Part shown: positions 34,827 through 46,628 of the stretch, in pieces
Layout of the letters: each line of letters begins with the position of its first letter
Numbering within the stretch: position 1 is the first letter of the stretch
NCBI GenBank assembly: GCA_963971425.1
Contig: OZ020515.1
Location: 8,138,291 to 8,202,290 of the forward strand
Direction of reading: 5' to 3'
Source of the DNA: Bryoerythrophyllum caledonicum
Taxonomy: Eukaryota; Streptophyta; Bryopsida; Pottiales; Pottiaceae
DNA: 64,000 bases
Made by a program: the position numbers and the translations under genes
The notes under the pieces: generated by a model
Told to the model about the DNA's origin: nothing
Database searches by the model: none
What the model saw: the letters and a program-made list of their open reading frames with translations, nothing else

Positions 34827-36617
34827 ATAGTGGTTTATAAAAATTGGTTTTTTGCTATTGATATTGGTTTTTACTTCTTTTCATTGTTTTGCAAGTTTCC
34901 AAAATGGCTATTGAAATGGTTATATTAATTGCAATGGTCACCATTGCAATAACATCATCAACAAGGAAAAGTGGAAAGAATCTTTTAACTAGGAAAAGCA
35001 CAAAGAATCTTTCAAGGTTAATTTTTAGAAAGGATAAAAGAGAGAATTATTGAAAATACGTAAAGAATATGTAGGTATGTAGTTATAATCTAATGTTTAA
35101 ATTTTTTTATTGAATTCTATTTATTTGTAATATTAAAAAAAATTGAATAATACATTTTAAAAATGATGTGTAGGTGATGTATATTCATTTCCAAAACAAA
35201 GAGTGGAGGAAAAATTTCAAAGAATTGTTTGGGATAAATGTCCTAACGATTACTTCCGTATTCATAAAGACAAAGTTGCCATTTGGGATAAAACAACAAA
35301 AGATGTTGTTTTGGTGGTACCCATTTGATACAATGTCCGAGAATGTCAAATAAGATTTTCATTTATCAACCACCAATTTAAACAATCTTACAAAAAATGC
35401 AGCTATTGTAAGAGGAAACACGGCTCATCGCTCAAGAAATATGTTTGTGCTTGTGTGGAGAGGAGGTGAAACTCGTTGAATACTTTTTTGAAGATATTTG
35501 TATTTTATTTGTATTTATTTTTCAATATTCTAATTTTCAATTGAATTTTATTGTGTAGGAATGGACAAGGGTTTTTCATTGGAACGATATATCCCTACTT
35601 CTTCAAAAACAATATTGGAGATTAAACAATGGGAGAATGATCAAGAAGAAATTGTTACATTGATAGCGGACTTTCACAAGAAGGGCTTTAATTAGCTTTC
35701 TCTGGTACTATTCGAAACCACTAGAAATGAAGCTATCAAAGCAAATATTCTAAATTTATCAAAATATGAGTTTTCTATTGTACAACAAGTATCTCATAGT
35801 TTTACAAATCACCTAACATATACAATTGATGATTTAATAATTGTTTTCATTAAGATAATAATCATGATTCCTATTCCTATGGCATTTAGGCTTGAATATA
35901 AAAAAAAATTGGAGGATTAGCCAGTAAAGATGAGGGTTTTGAATTGATTGGTGTTGAATTTGTGATACCCTCATATAAATGTTTTGTAGATTTTGGTGCT
36001 TGCAATGGAGTTGTAGAAACAATTATGCTTGCGAAAACCGACTTTCATGCTACTCTCCCCTTAAAAACTACATCTAGATTTACTAGAATGGGTACAAGTG
36101 TTCAGATGAATAAGTGTTTGGTACAAAGAATTAGAAAGTTAGTTATGGAGAAAGAAAAAGGTGATAATGTTGATGTAAAAATACCCGGAGTGAAAGAAAT
36201 TGTTGCTCAAAAGTTTTAAAAAATTATTATTATTATTTTTTTAAAATTTAAATTTTTTATTAATTTTTTTTTTTAATTTTAATTTTTTTTAATTTTTTAA
36301 TTTTTAAAAAAAAATTGGTTTTTGCATAAATTTATAGTATTTTCTCTTTTATCATATTTCCATTTGTCAACATGTGCCATTATTCTTTGCAAAATACAAA
36401 AATTTGCCGACGGTGAAGGTGAGGGTGGAAACACGATCATGCAAAATATGTCACCGAGGAAGAAAATGTCACCAATTCTAATGTAGTGACGTCAAAATCC
36501 GTGGATTTGTGACAGTATCATTGGTTCGCTGACGGTATGAAAAAACCACTTGTTATTGATAAGCAGACAACTTCGGAGCATAACGGTGAGATTGTTTACG
36601 TTGTTTTATTGCAGGTC
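34827..36617 (+). pseudogene. unidentified gene remnant in AT-rich DNA
   Basis: Codon-like stretches lie at 35175-35330 (KFQRIVWDKCPNDYFRI, KVAIWDKTTKDVVLVV), 35560-35690 (MDKGFSLERYIPTSSKTILE) and 35944-36219 (PLKTTSRFTRMGTSVQMNKC...VKIPGVKEIVAQKF). All are on the plus strand and are separated by stops and frame changes. They may be exons of one decayed gene. I do not recognise the family. A poly-T/A tract (36220-36310) follows. Confidence 0.35.
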
Positions 36618-37211
36618 TACTACACCAATAATGTTCATTAGTGTTCGCAACACTATTTACGAACTCGAACGCTAAATGTCAACTACCCTACTAATGTAAC
36701 AACATTAAATGTCAATTTTAACACTAATTGTCAATTTCTGTAATTTTTGCCCTTGTTTCATTTTAACGTGTTCATATTTAGTGTTAGTTATGTAATAAAT
36801 CATTGCAAGTCACCAAATCTTGCCAAATGTCAAATGCAAACATTCCATCTTTTTGGAGTGTTCCATCCAACAAATTCTTCATTTGTTCATGCTCAAATTC
36901 ATTTTTCATGCTCAAGAAGCAAATTGTGAGGAAATGTAGGAGAATCAACAATATTATTCTAGTTGAAAGCTTGCACCATACTTGCAACTTTCAGCAACTA
37001 GGGCAACTTGAGCACCGTCTTAGTGAACAACATTGAGCATGTATCACGGTGCCATTGCAAACAAAACTTCTAGATTGTATAAGAGTTATCACATTCTTTA
37101 CAACCCCTAGAAACCAATAGATATTTGAAGCCAAAAGATAATTTGAAAAAAGAATACAAAGTTTTATATATATACAAGTCACTTACAATTGTAAAGGAAG
37201 TTTAAAAGGTC

Positions 37212-38720
37212 TTAGATAGATACAGCTTTGCCTTGAAACTGTGGTTCATGTTTTGATATAATCTCCTGAAGATTGGAGAACAATTGACCAACACTCCATG
37301 TGCCATCAATTGCCAAAGACAACCCACATTGAATCATCGCTTTTCTAGCATAGGAAATATTATCACAATCTATCTCTTTATCTACATCCTCAACGCTATC
37401 GACAGCCAATTGGAGAAAGTATAGTTTTCCAGGATTTGTCAACTTTCATGACCATTGTCCATCGGCTCGGGTTGAATTTTGCCATGATTCTGTTTGAATC
37501 AATTCGATCTTCTTAGCCTCCCATCGCCTTGTCCACGCGTCCTTTATTTTGGAGATGATGAAAGTGTCCGCAGGGTGACACAAATGTGTGGAACATGGCG
37601 GCAGATACTTGAGTGTTGTTTGTTTTGTTGCCAATACAGATGACAATCTGGGTGTCATGTTATGGCTGCTACAGTTGTCTACCCACACAAACTTAGTGCG
37701 ACCATGAATATCCGCTTGAAATAATCGAGGTTCTAAAAAATACTCTGGAAACAAATTTTGATCCATCCACCCCTTCGGTCCCGTCCTATACGATCCACCT
37801 GGGATGTTATCAGAAAGAGCTCGCATTGGATAACTGTGGTTGGCATTAGTGAATATCAACATTGGAGCCTCAATCATCGCACGACGGCCTCCAGATATAC
37901 GGACCACCATCCTCATTGATTCTCCAGCATAAACCATATCGCCATACTTCACCGTATCATCCCCCCGAAAGTCCAATGTACAGCCATTGTCCATATTCAC
38001 CACAAAGTGAGTTTCGTCGAGGTTCTCCATGAGATTCTCATCGAAAATCCCACCTTGAAAACCTCTTTGCAACACTCCCAAGTGAAATGCTGTATGCATT
38101 TCGATCTGCACTTCTTTGTCAAGATTGCATGATAGCCTTCCACATTGCTTCAGCAATACAATGTTATGGACGTCCATAAATTGTTGCATCCAACAATGTG
38201 TTAGTTTATCAATGATCAACCTATTGTCTTTAGGATCTCTTGACTCTACCGTATGAGAAGACGTTTGGTCTGAAAATATTGAAAGTGCTAATTCAATGAG
38301 CAGTTTAGATGAAAATTTAACACCAGCTTTTTTGTATTGTTCAAATGCAATTAGAAGTCTGGGATAAATCCATGATACCCAGTCCGACCGTTTGTTGCCA
38401 CGTCCGGGTGCAGCATTGCTACGTAGCCGCTTCCGGCTTCCCAAACGACTCCTCGTAGTTGTCACAATCATAGGTGTCTCCTCCTCCCCTCTTTCGTTAC
38501 AAAATTCACCTCGCATCTTCCACCAACGAGAGGCTCGTACCACATTTGCTGATTTGAGACCTCGAAAATGCTCTGGAAACGCATGAATTGTGCGTTGATA
38601 AAGACCTGGAAGGCCATGCACCGATTCATCTTGAACCATCCAAGTTATCACACTCTTCCGCGTTGCAAGAGTGGAAACTTGTTGGAGACGACGAGAAGTT
38701 TGGGACTCTGAATTTTCCAT
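37212..38720 (-). pseudogene. pogo/Tigger-like DDE transposase, one internal stop
   Basis: The start is the ATG at 38718-38720 (MENSESQTSRRLQQ). The frame runs 424 residues to a TGA at 37446-37448, then continues in the same frame for 78 more codons to 37212. Those codons (NPGKLYFLQLAVDSV...YARKAMIQCGLSLAIDGTWSVGQLF) look like the normal family C-terminus. The first ~150 residues are the DNA-binding part. The catalytic domain has LDETHF (first Asp), VWVDNCSSHN (second Asp) and HLCHPADTFIISKIKDAW (third acidic position). This is the DDE_1 pattern of pogo-type elements. Apart from the one TGA it appears intact over the 500-codon span. Whether TGA is a mutation or is read through cannot be told from sequence. 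Confidence 0.85.
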
Positions 38721-39507
38721 GATGGGCCTGTATAAAACAAAAGACATAGAGGTTATAAGAAAGTTTTTAGCTCATCATAGCAATAATTATTTTGAAATAA
38801 TCATCCTACTATTTATTGTCTGTCACTTTGAAGTCACATCATTCCTTGTAGAAAGTTTTAATTAAGGAAAACAAGCTCACTTAATAACAAATCCCAAAAA
38901 GAGAAATGCACGTCCTTGGTGAAACCTTTGATGCACCCTTGTCTATGTGATAGTTGAATTAATATCTAGCCCTGCCACCAAGGCACTGTATGATTTCCCT
39001 GCAACAACAATATATCAAACATGTTAGAAGTAAACAAACGAGCTTTGTGCTCACGTAGCAAGAAAATCACCAAAAGAATCAACAATATTCTACACAAGTT
39101 AGAAGTTGTCAAATCTCTTCAACATCATGGAAGAAATGAAGAATGAAGGATGTCGTGTCTATGACCTAAGCATGTCATGATATGGTCTCTAAATCCAAGT
39201 TCCAACTGATCATGTATCACCTATACAATCCTTCATGTTTTAGGAAAAAATTTGGAGCATAAAACATCTAGACACAACAATTCGCCCTGCATACCAAAAA
39301 CTATGCACGGATCTTGTTTTATGCCATCAATAGATTCCTCATTGTTTGATCTATGATATAAGAACATCAAGTACAATTTTTATTCTTTATATAAGCTGAC
39401 TCCTGGTGATCAGTCACCGACGCTCAACCAACACATTTTAAAATGTAATTGCAATTATAGTTTACTTACTCCTAATGATTAATCAAGACTTGAAGACTGA
39501 AAATGAA

Positions 39508-40465
39508 AGTGCTCACCTTCTTCCACGAGTACGGGTTCAACGTAAGCTTGTCACCATTGCCCGGGGATGAGTTGTCAACAGAAACTCACCTGCACAATCA
39601 CCGACATGCATGCTTTCATGACAGAGACCCAACGGTACTTCCTACGCAAAGCAAATATGTATGATGATAGTAATTAGCGCCACAAATGAAGCAAGTTGGC
39701 TTTAGAGCTATAACAGTCACCTCAATGCACATTCTGATTTCTAATCACCGTCAACAATTCGATCAACAAGCCAGATGAAGAGAGGGAGAGATTCCTACAA
39801 TGAACAGCTATGAACATACTATCTTGGATAACATGTAATATGCCACAGGTTGGAACTGATATTTACCGGAAGCAGATGGAGACAAGCGGCACGTCCAGAT
39901 CCTCCCCTTCGTCGTCTTTGCATGCCACCACAATGTCAAAGTGACGGCGGTTCGGTGGAACGTCCAGCTTCGCAATGTCCTTGGCGAGATCCGACACCTT
40001 CTTGTCTATGTACTCGCGGCGGTTGGGGAAGATGTTGTTGTTGTTGTACAACAGAGACTGGCCACAGGAAATGTTGTACGCTGTCAAGCCCTTGTCACCA
40101 AACCATGCCAGGAGCTCCTTTCGAAACTGAAGTTAAATCATCCATAAAATATACAAATTGTTATGAATTTAAAAACTGAAGTTAAGTCAGCTATAAAATA
40201 TACCAATTGTCATGAATTTCAAAACTAAAATTAAGCTCGCTCTCTAAAAGCAACATACACGTATCGGGCAACGGAGGTGGAGAACGGGGGTACTGAAGGC
40301 GGGAGAACATGCATGTACCGGACGTAGAGGACATGCAGATACCGGAGATTCATGGAGAACATGATCAAGACTTCATCACCAAAAATGCAAGTGCTCACCT
40401 TGTTCCACGATAATGGGTTGAACGTGAGCTTATCACCACTGCCCGCAGATGAGTTGTCATTAGAA
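39508..40465 (-). repeat. duplicated exon-like blocks in transposon cargo
   Basis: On the minus strand, 40389-40465 and 39508-39588 are diverged copies of one block. They encode GSGDKLTFNPLSWNK and GNGDKLTLNPYSWKK, each followed by a GTGAGC splice-donor-like sequence. Flanking repeats confirm a larger duplication: 40120-40335 resembles 40668-40835 (shared ATAAAATATACCA and ATCGGGCAACGGAGGTGGAG). The source gene is not recognised. Confidence 0.6.
39863..40132 (-). pseudogene. exon-like block, weakly Argonaute N-domain-like
   Basis: The minus frame reads [20 protein letters not shown] and continues through [22 protein letters not shown] and [21 protein letters not shown]. The order 'AYn...(K/Q)SLlY....(I/L)(F/P)' and a later F.(I/V)VV strand echo the Argonaute N-terminal domain (AYDG.KSLYT...LP...F.V). 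About 25 extra residues lie between them. The match is short and from memory only; an unrelated origin is quite possible. GC content is higher than in the surrounding DNA, as expected for a captured host exon. Confidence 0.3.
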
Positions 40466-40742
40466 GAAGCTCTGGTTGAAAGCTTGCATCAACATGACGT
40501 CGGTTGAGAAGCTCCTAGGTAAGTTCAGGTGGTAGGCAGCGAATCCATGTTGGTCACGCAGCCACATGCGTGTATGCCAGTGCCGCGGTGTCTGAGCGCT
40601 CGTCGCGCATGCCCTCCACGCTCTCCTTGTGGCTCACGCTCACCTGCACAATCAATTAACTTCAGTTTCGAAACTGAAGTGAAGTCAACCATAAAATATA
40701 CCAGTTTTCATGAATTTCAAAACTGAAGTTAAGCTTGCTCTC

Positions 40743-41128
40743 TCAACAACAATATACAGGTATCGGGCAACGGAGGTGGAGAACGGCGGTACTGGAGGCG
40801 GAAAACATGCAGATACAGGAGGCAGAGAACAACGAGTTCCGAAGTGGAAATATTTGTCGTGGTTGAGAGTGCCGACTGTCCAGCGCCGCGTTGAACACAC
40901 GGTGGGTGTACCTGTACATGTGCTGGAGCGTGTACACCGACAGCTCCAGCTCCACCACGACGGTCTTGTAAAATTCTTCGATCAAGCTAGTCGTGTTGAT
41001 AATCCCGCAATGCACGAGTGCGACACCAGGAACATGAGGTGAAACTGGACGGCGTTCGGAGCAGCTCGGTTGTCTCTACGATGATAGAGAACGTCCACCG
41101 CCCGGGATTCCCCTCGGAAAATGCAGCC
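40743..41128 (-). pseudogene. exon-like block, weakly PIWI C-terminus-like, frameshifted
   Basis: One minus frame gives RAVDVLYHRRDNRAAPNAVQ and then FHLMFLVSHSCIAG. The next frame gives LIEEFYKTVVVELELSVYTL and QHMYRYTHRVFNAAL. The pair FLVSHSCIAG (compare the family's FyL.SHaGIqG) followed by LS.YTLQHM.RYTHR (compare ls.d.LQ.L.y.L.y.y.R) is reminiscent of the last part of a PIWI domain. A frameshift or intron lies near 41000. The assignment is tentative. The region is GC-rich compared with its surroundings. Confidence 0.3.
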
Positions 41129-41250
41129 TGCAGACCAAAAATCAGTCAAAATCAAAACCAAAATCTCATGAATAAAACTCCTGCCATCAATAAAACCTCC
41201 TTCACATGCATGAACTAACTGCAATAAACTTAGGCGCTATCACAGTCAGG

Positions 41251-41388
41251 AAACTCCTCCTATCAACAAGATCGACGAGGCGCAATCATGTGCATGAAAC
41301 TCCTCCTATCAACAAGATCGACGAGGCGCAATCATGTGCATGAAACTCCTCCTATCAACAAGATTGTCTAGGCACCATTAACAGTCTA
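41251..41388. repeat. 46-base tandem repeat, three copies
   Basis: Units starting AAACTCCTCCTATCAACAAG occur at 41251, 41297 and 41343, an exact 46-base period. The third copy is diverged at its end. It lies inside the pogo-like element, near its right terminus. Confidence 0.9.
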
Positions 41389-41947
41389 GGTGCTTACCCC
41401 GGCGACCTCGCCTCCTCCGCTCTTTCGATAGCAATACGCAGGTACCGGAGGTGGAGAATGGTGAGTTCCAACATATAGACCAAGTAAGAGCCACTGCACT
41501 GCTGCAGCTGCATGCGAAGAAGCAAGACCATTGGATTGCTGCTGCTGCACTATATTCATTATGGTAGGCGGTTGTGTCAGTGAGATGAGCATGACGCACC
41601 ATATTCATTATGGTAGACGGCTGTGTCAATGAGATGAGCGTGACATTGTGACACTTGGCACGAAACACCAAATGTAAACAAATTGACATTTAGTGAAAGT
41701 CAAGTCATAGGGGTAGTTACACTATTGGTGCCATAACACTAATGAACATTATCAGTGTAGTAGAGTTTGATGATTTGCCTCTGATACTCAATGGTTCACT
41801 GTTGTGAAACCACCACACGCATTATGTACAACTTCCTTAGATTTCACGCTGCATGGCTTATCAAGCTAGATGCAATAATGAGAGTGTATATACAAATCAT
41901 TATATGTTAGTTTGAGATCTATAATTTACCATTAAATTTGAACATTG

Positions 41948-43438
41948 TTTAATCCCTAAAGGACCAAAGTCCCCTTAGGAGAGAGTTTGAGTTTCAATTG
42001 AGTGCCTCAATCTCAAATTTTGGCATGATTAATTGCAAATTTCTTATGAATGGCCAACTTTTAAATAGCTTTCCAGTGACATGATTTTTGTAGAAATCTG
42101 ACTTATCCTTCAAAAGTTAGGAACAAATTTCAATACCATACACTAATAGTGCAGCGGTTTAGTGTGATAAATAACAAATATTGTAGTAAGTCTTTAAATT
42201 AACCGCTAAATGAAAAAAGTCCCAAGGTGAGTTTTTGCAAATCTTGGGCATGATCCCATGGTTGCAATTTATATTTGCAATTCTTGAAAATTTGTACAAA
42301 GATGCTAGAAGAAAAGAGGTATGTGGGGGTATCATTTTTATCTCCATTGGACTTATAGAAAAAAATTGATGCCATCTTAAAGGAAAATTTGTCAAGTATG
42401 TGCACATTGGGCAACTCGTGAAACTTTTGCTAGAACACTCTACTAAACTTGAGGTTTTCAATACTAGCAAGTAATATTATTTCCTTTCGTATTGTCAAAA
42501 AACATTTCTTGTCTTTAGTTCAAAAAATGCGTATTATCCCAAGTCAAGCATCTTCACACCTTGCCACACATTGTCAGGCAAGGAACCAAAAAAACTTTTC
42601 TTTTCCACATAAAATTTTGAGATCTTCATACTTATCAATTTTCATTTTTTCTATTACAAGGCGTGGTGTAAACTTTCTTATTGACCATTTGGATTATCTT
42701 TCTAAGGCATGTTTTGTTCCTAAAAATTAAAACGTGAATTCGCACTTTTGAACCTCCACTCCTTGCACAATTTTTTGAAATATGCTATTTCCTTTCTCTA
42801 CCTCTAAAAATTGGTTTACAAGGATTTTATATCATGATCAACATGATGATATAAAATTTAGACCTTGTGTAGTGCAAAACTTTGACACCAAGTGAAGTCA
42901 AAGTCTGATCCACTCTTCGCAAGGATGAAAATGAACCATTTTTTCTACTTCAAACACAATAATCTTCCAATTTGTGCGGTCAAAGTTGATGAAATTTTGT
43001 AAGTATGTTGTTCATTAAGTGTTAAATGAGATATTACGGTTAAAACTAGAAATACAATTTTTTGTTACTTTCCTTACTCATTGCACTAGAATTAATAGTT
43101 TTGAAGTGTTTTTGGTGTGAAATTGTCAGGGAAGTTTATGGGTTAAATTAGAATTAGAAAATCATGGCCTATAGTGCAAAATTTTGTTATAGAAGGTGGT
43201 CAAAGGTTTGTTGAAGGTGTTTAGTATGACCTTAGAAAGAGTTTCTATCTCACTTCAAAGCCCAACATCTTTCAATCCATGTGGTCAAAATGAATAAAAC
43301 TCTTACCATACACACTTGTACAATCATAGTATAAGATCCTACCATTAGATATGTCAAAATTGTGTTTTTCTGCATTTTGTGTTGAATGCATTGAAATTGG
43401 CAGTTTTTATTGAGTTTGGTGCTAAAATGTCAAGGGTT
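41948..43438 (+). mobile_element. TTA-family element carrying a nested second copy
   Basis: The outer element begins TCCCTAAAGGACCAAAGTCC after TTA and appears to end at 43438 (AATGTCAAGGG followed by TTA). A second copy sits inside it at about 42200-43139: its left end is ACCGCTAAATG after TTA, and its right end is GTTTATGGGT before TTA. The interior of the nested copy resembles 27391-28296. Boundaries of the outer copy are less certain than those of the inner. Confidence 0.6.
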
Positions 43439-43527
43439 AAGCACCAAAAAATGAACTACACAAGTTTATAGCTCATCTTATTTTCTCCAACTCCAAATCT
43501 AGAACAAGTCCAAAGGTAGGATACTTA

Positions 43528-44040
43528 ATCCCTAAAGGACCAAGTGTCAAAAATAGACTTTTTGAAAGTTCAATCAGGTTCCTGAGGTGTTAATTTCCAA
43601 CATTCCACTTTAATTTTTTTACCGTAGAAGGACATTACAAAGACCTCTGTGGGAGAACAAGTTTTTTCCTAAATCCATCATGTAATAAAAAAAGTGATAA
43701 GGTTTTGAATTTTGAATGGGGAGAGCATGCACTGATAAAAACCTCCAAAACCTTTTGCTAGGGTTTTTAGTACCGGCAAGTAATATTATTTCCCTTCATA
43801 TTGTCCAAAAAAAATTATTTTCTTTAGTGAAAATAGCATATTAACCCAAGTCAAACATTTTCACACATTGTCACACATTGTTGGGCAAAATACCAAAAAA
43901 CTTCTTCTTTTCCACAAAAAAAATTAGAGATTTTCATATTTTTTGCTTCTTTTTTTCCTACAACAATATGAAGTGTACATCTTCATATTGACCATTTGGA
44001 TTATCAATCTAAAACATATGAATTTCACCTAAAACTATAA
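43528..44040 (+). mobile_element. TTA-family element, truncated
   Basis: The left end is TCCCTAAAGGACCAAGTGTC after TTA. The family interior continues to about 44040 and then stops; no right end was seen. Confidence 0.6.
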
Positions 44041-44353
44041 GGTCTAATTGTTTTGCAAGAGCTTTGGAGGAGTTTCTGGATTGCATTGTGATTGCTTTAA
44101 TTACAATTTAGTGAGTGGCCACTCAATGTTAGATTAATAGCGAGAGGTGTTGTTTGTTTTTAAATTACACATGTCACACCTTGAATTTTAAATGCAATTG
44201 CAATTTATTTCTCTCGCAAATGATTTCTTTGTTGCATTCAACTATGTCAATTTTTTAAATGTCATCAGTCTAACACATAGGTCAAAGCAAGTTGGAAGTG
44301 AAAAAACAGTGACAACCACCTAATAGAAACCCACAATTACAATCAGTAACAAT

Positions 44354-44527
44354 CACCACAAGAAAACAGGGTGTTTAGCAACGTTTTGAAAAATTCCTAA
44401 GCAACCCTTGGGGGTTTGGTTTTTGAAGAAGCAACGCATGTAGCGTCGTTTTATGTACAAAGCAAGCCCCTAGGCGTTGTTTAGGAATTTTTCAACACGT
44501 TGCAAAACATCATGTTTTCTTGTAGTG
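44354..44527. mobile_element. CACTA-type foldback MITE
   Basis: A 174-base palindrome has its left end at CACCACAAGAAAACA and its right end, in reverse complement, at CACTACAAGAAAACA, the classic plant CACTA terminus. The arms pair through CGTTTTGAAAAATTCCTAA (left) and its mirror. A three-base target duplication is not evident (AAT versus TAC). Confidence 0.8.
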
Positions 44528-44984
44528 TACTCACCATTTACTCATATTAAAATTGACATTCAAAACCGGCGCCGACAGGATATCCCCACGCTCAGACTTA
44601 CCCGAGGTGGGCCCATCTTAATTGCATAGGGTCATTTTTCTCGCCCTCTTATTTTGGGGGGTCCAGAGGCTTTTTTGGATTTGTTTTTGACAAATTTGGG
44701 GCCTACAGCCATTGTTTACCCTCGAGGACCCTTATTTGCTATAAATAGGTCCCCATCCAAAAACAAAATAGGGGCCGGGTTTGGCTCCACCACATTGTGG
44801 CCCCATGTGGTAAGTCCAAGCGTGGGGGATATCCTGTCAAATCGTTCAAAACCATAGAAGGGGACCGACAATGAATAACTACCCAATATTCACCTAAATG
44901 TAAATTGGGCAGATAGAAAGAAGATAGAGCTAAGGGAATGCTAAGATAGAGCCAAGTGAACGTTGTTCCCACGTGGATACCCTT
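44528..44984. other. GC-richer segment with a TATA-like site
   Basis: It holds a GCTATAAATAGG motif (44738-44750 region) and C-rich runs. No coding frame is supported. Confidence 0.35.
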
Positions 44985-45365
44985 TCAAACATTCCTCTCA
45001 AGACTGTCTAGAACATTCAATGTTGCTAAACGAGCCAGACCACAAAAACATGGCTTTAGAGGTATGATGTTGCTTTCTGGACGTTGCTTTGACCCCTTAA
45101 TTCTAGTAGTGGCGATTCTTCTCCCTTCTTGCTCCATCTCGTTTGCATTCCTAGATGCAACTGTAGTGCAGTAGATCGACACTCCGTTTCTCTCTAGGAT
45201 GCGCTTAAATGACCACACGTTACCCGATCCATCCAACCTGTTGGTCTCTGGAATTGTGATTTCTATGTCTCTTCTATTGACTTGAGAAGTGGTGTATGGT
45301 GAGATGGTAATGCGTGGCCCTGACGAATCCATAACTATCTCGTTGTTCTCTCCTATGGTTGCCAT
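44985..45365 (-). pseudogene. copia-type gag N-terminal remnant
   Basis: The 126-residue minus frame starts at MATIGENNEIVMDSS, about 80 bases after a primer-binding-like site. It contains ETNRLDGSGNVWSFKRILER, resembling the N-terminal gag motif of copia elements (RL.G.NY..W...M...L). It soon ends at 44985, with no zinc knuckle or pol. It is best read as the start of a truncated or non-autonomous copia-type element on the minus strand. The gag similarity is modest. Confidence 0.5.
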
Positions 45366-45433
45366 GCTAAATGCGCACTGTAGATCTAGATCTAAACTCT
45401 GCTTCTATACACCAGGTTGGAGAGCCAAAACTC

Positions 45434-45451
45434 TGTGCGCTGATACCATGA
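45434..45451 (-). other. initiator-Met-like primer-binding site (copia-type)
   Basis: The minus strand reads TGGTATCAGCGC directly after a CTATCA terminus. This is one base from the TGGTATCAGAGC site typical of plant copia elements. Confidence 0.65.
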
Positions 45452-45817
45452 TAGATATGTGTAACAGAGAAAATGTTTATTGAAGTGGAGACAAAGCCCT
45501 TAAGCTCATTAGAGGGCACAACATAGTGCTGTGGTGCAGCGGAGGCACTGCAAAGAATATGAGATCAAGATCTAACCCTAACCTAATGAAAGTGTTAACT
45601 GTACAAGTATTGGACAAGAGTTGTACACGTCTATCCACTGTATGTGTTGTAGGGTACATGTTTGGTTTTGCAGATGATCAAGGGTCTGACTAGAAGCATC
45701 AGAATTTCTAGGTAGACTGATCCACAAAACTCATGAGGCTTCTCCTTGCATGGCAACTGGCCTTAAGTAGATTATGAGTTGATCCCTCAGTTATGAGTTG
45801 ATATATTATCACATCAC
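45452..45817 (-). repeat. putative copia-type LTR
   Basis: On the minus strand this would begin TGATGTGATAATATATCAAC and end ACATATCTATCA, giving TG...CA ends next to the primer-binding site. A 35-base copy of the same start, in opposite orientation, lies at 46168-46203 and then diverges. Length and both ends are inferred from these points only. Confidence 0.4.
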
Positions 45818-46628
45818 ATACCATGCTGCAAATTGCCCATGCCATATAATTCACTTGATGCAAATTGCCTTCGGATCGATCAGGACCAGGCGTTGTATAA
45901 GTTTATACATGTGAAGCTCCAGGCTCTGCATCAGTGAGTTAACATCAGTGATGTCATCTCATCAACTCGAGGCTTTAGCCGCATGGTTTCGAACATGTGA
46001 AGTTGTCTGTGCAATTGGTTTCTACAATAGTGCTCATCACAAATAATAAGGTCAGTGCATACCATTCACTTTCAGCTTTCACAGGGCTCCCCAGATCCCG
46101 GATACACTGAAACCTCTTTATTATCATAACCCTTGAAGCACCTAAGTAGTGCTCCACTATCCCATGGCAATGATGTGATAATATATCAACTCATAACTGA
46201 GGGATGTTAGTATCCCACCTAAATATCATTATCCTTTGTCGGTTGAGGATGCTAATGCTGAAGATTGCCAAACTGGGCTTGTGGTCATCAGCTTGCATGT
46301 AAAGCTATCGACTAGCCAGGTACAGAAGTGAAATGTTCGACATGTATGAATAACTTCACCGTTCTCTGAATATAGTGTGAATATATTGTGGACCAAAGTA
46401 GTTCAAGATTCTACACTAATTAGAAATTTACATGCAATTGTTGATTGGCACACTCTTGCTTGCAATCTAATCCCAGTGAGAACTTGACATGCATGTGCTT
46501 GATGTAAATTAGTGTAAGTATAGTAATCCACATCAGTAATGAATCCACACTATATTAAGTGAAAGGAAAATAAGAGCATGTGCACTCAAATAGAAGAAAT
46601 AAAAGATGGTGAGCTTGAGCTAAGTTTT
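45818..46628. other. intergenic DNA with an inverted LTR-start fragment
   Basis: Apart from the inverted 35-base match at 46168-46203 (TGATGTGATAATATATCAAC and onward), nothing was recognised. Confidence 0.4.

Larger units (their letters stand above)
36620..41760 (-). mobile_element. pogo-like DNA transposon with exon-like cargo
   Basis: Terminal inverted repeats match over about 28 bases: the left end CTACACCAATAATGTTC and the right end, in reverse complement, CTACACTGATAATGTTC, both continuing ATTAGTGTT. Both are flanked by TA (36618-36619 and 41761-41762), the target of pogo/Tc1-mariner elements. It contains a DDE transposase gene (37212-38720, minus). About 2.5 kb of non-transposase sequence follows between the transposase start and the right end. 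That sequence has duplicated exon-like blocks and a three-copy 46-base repeat. The total is about 5.14 kb. Confidence 0.8.
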
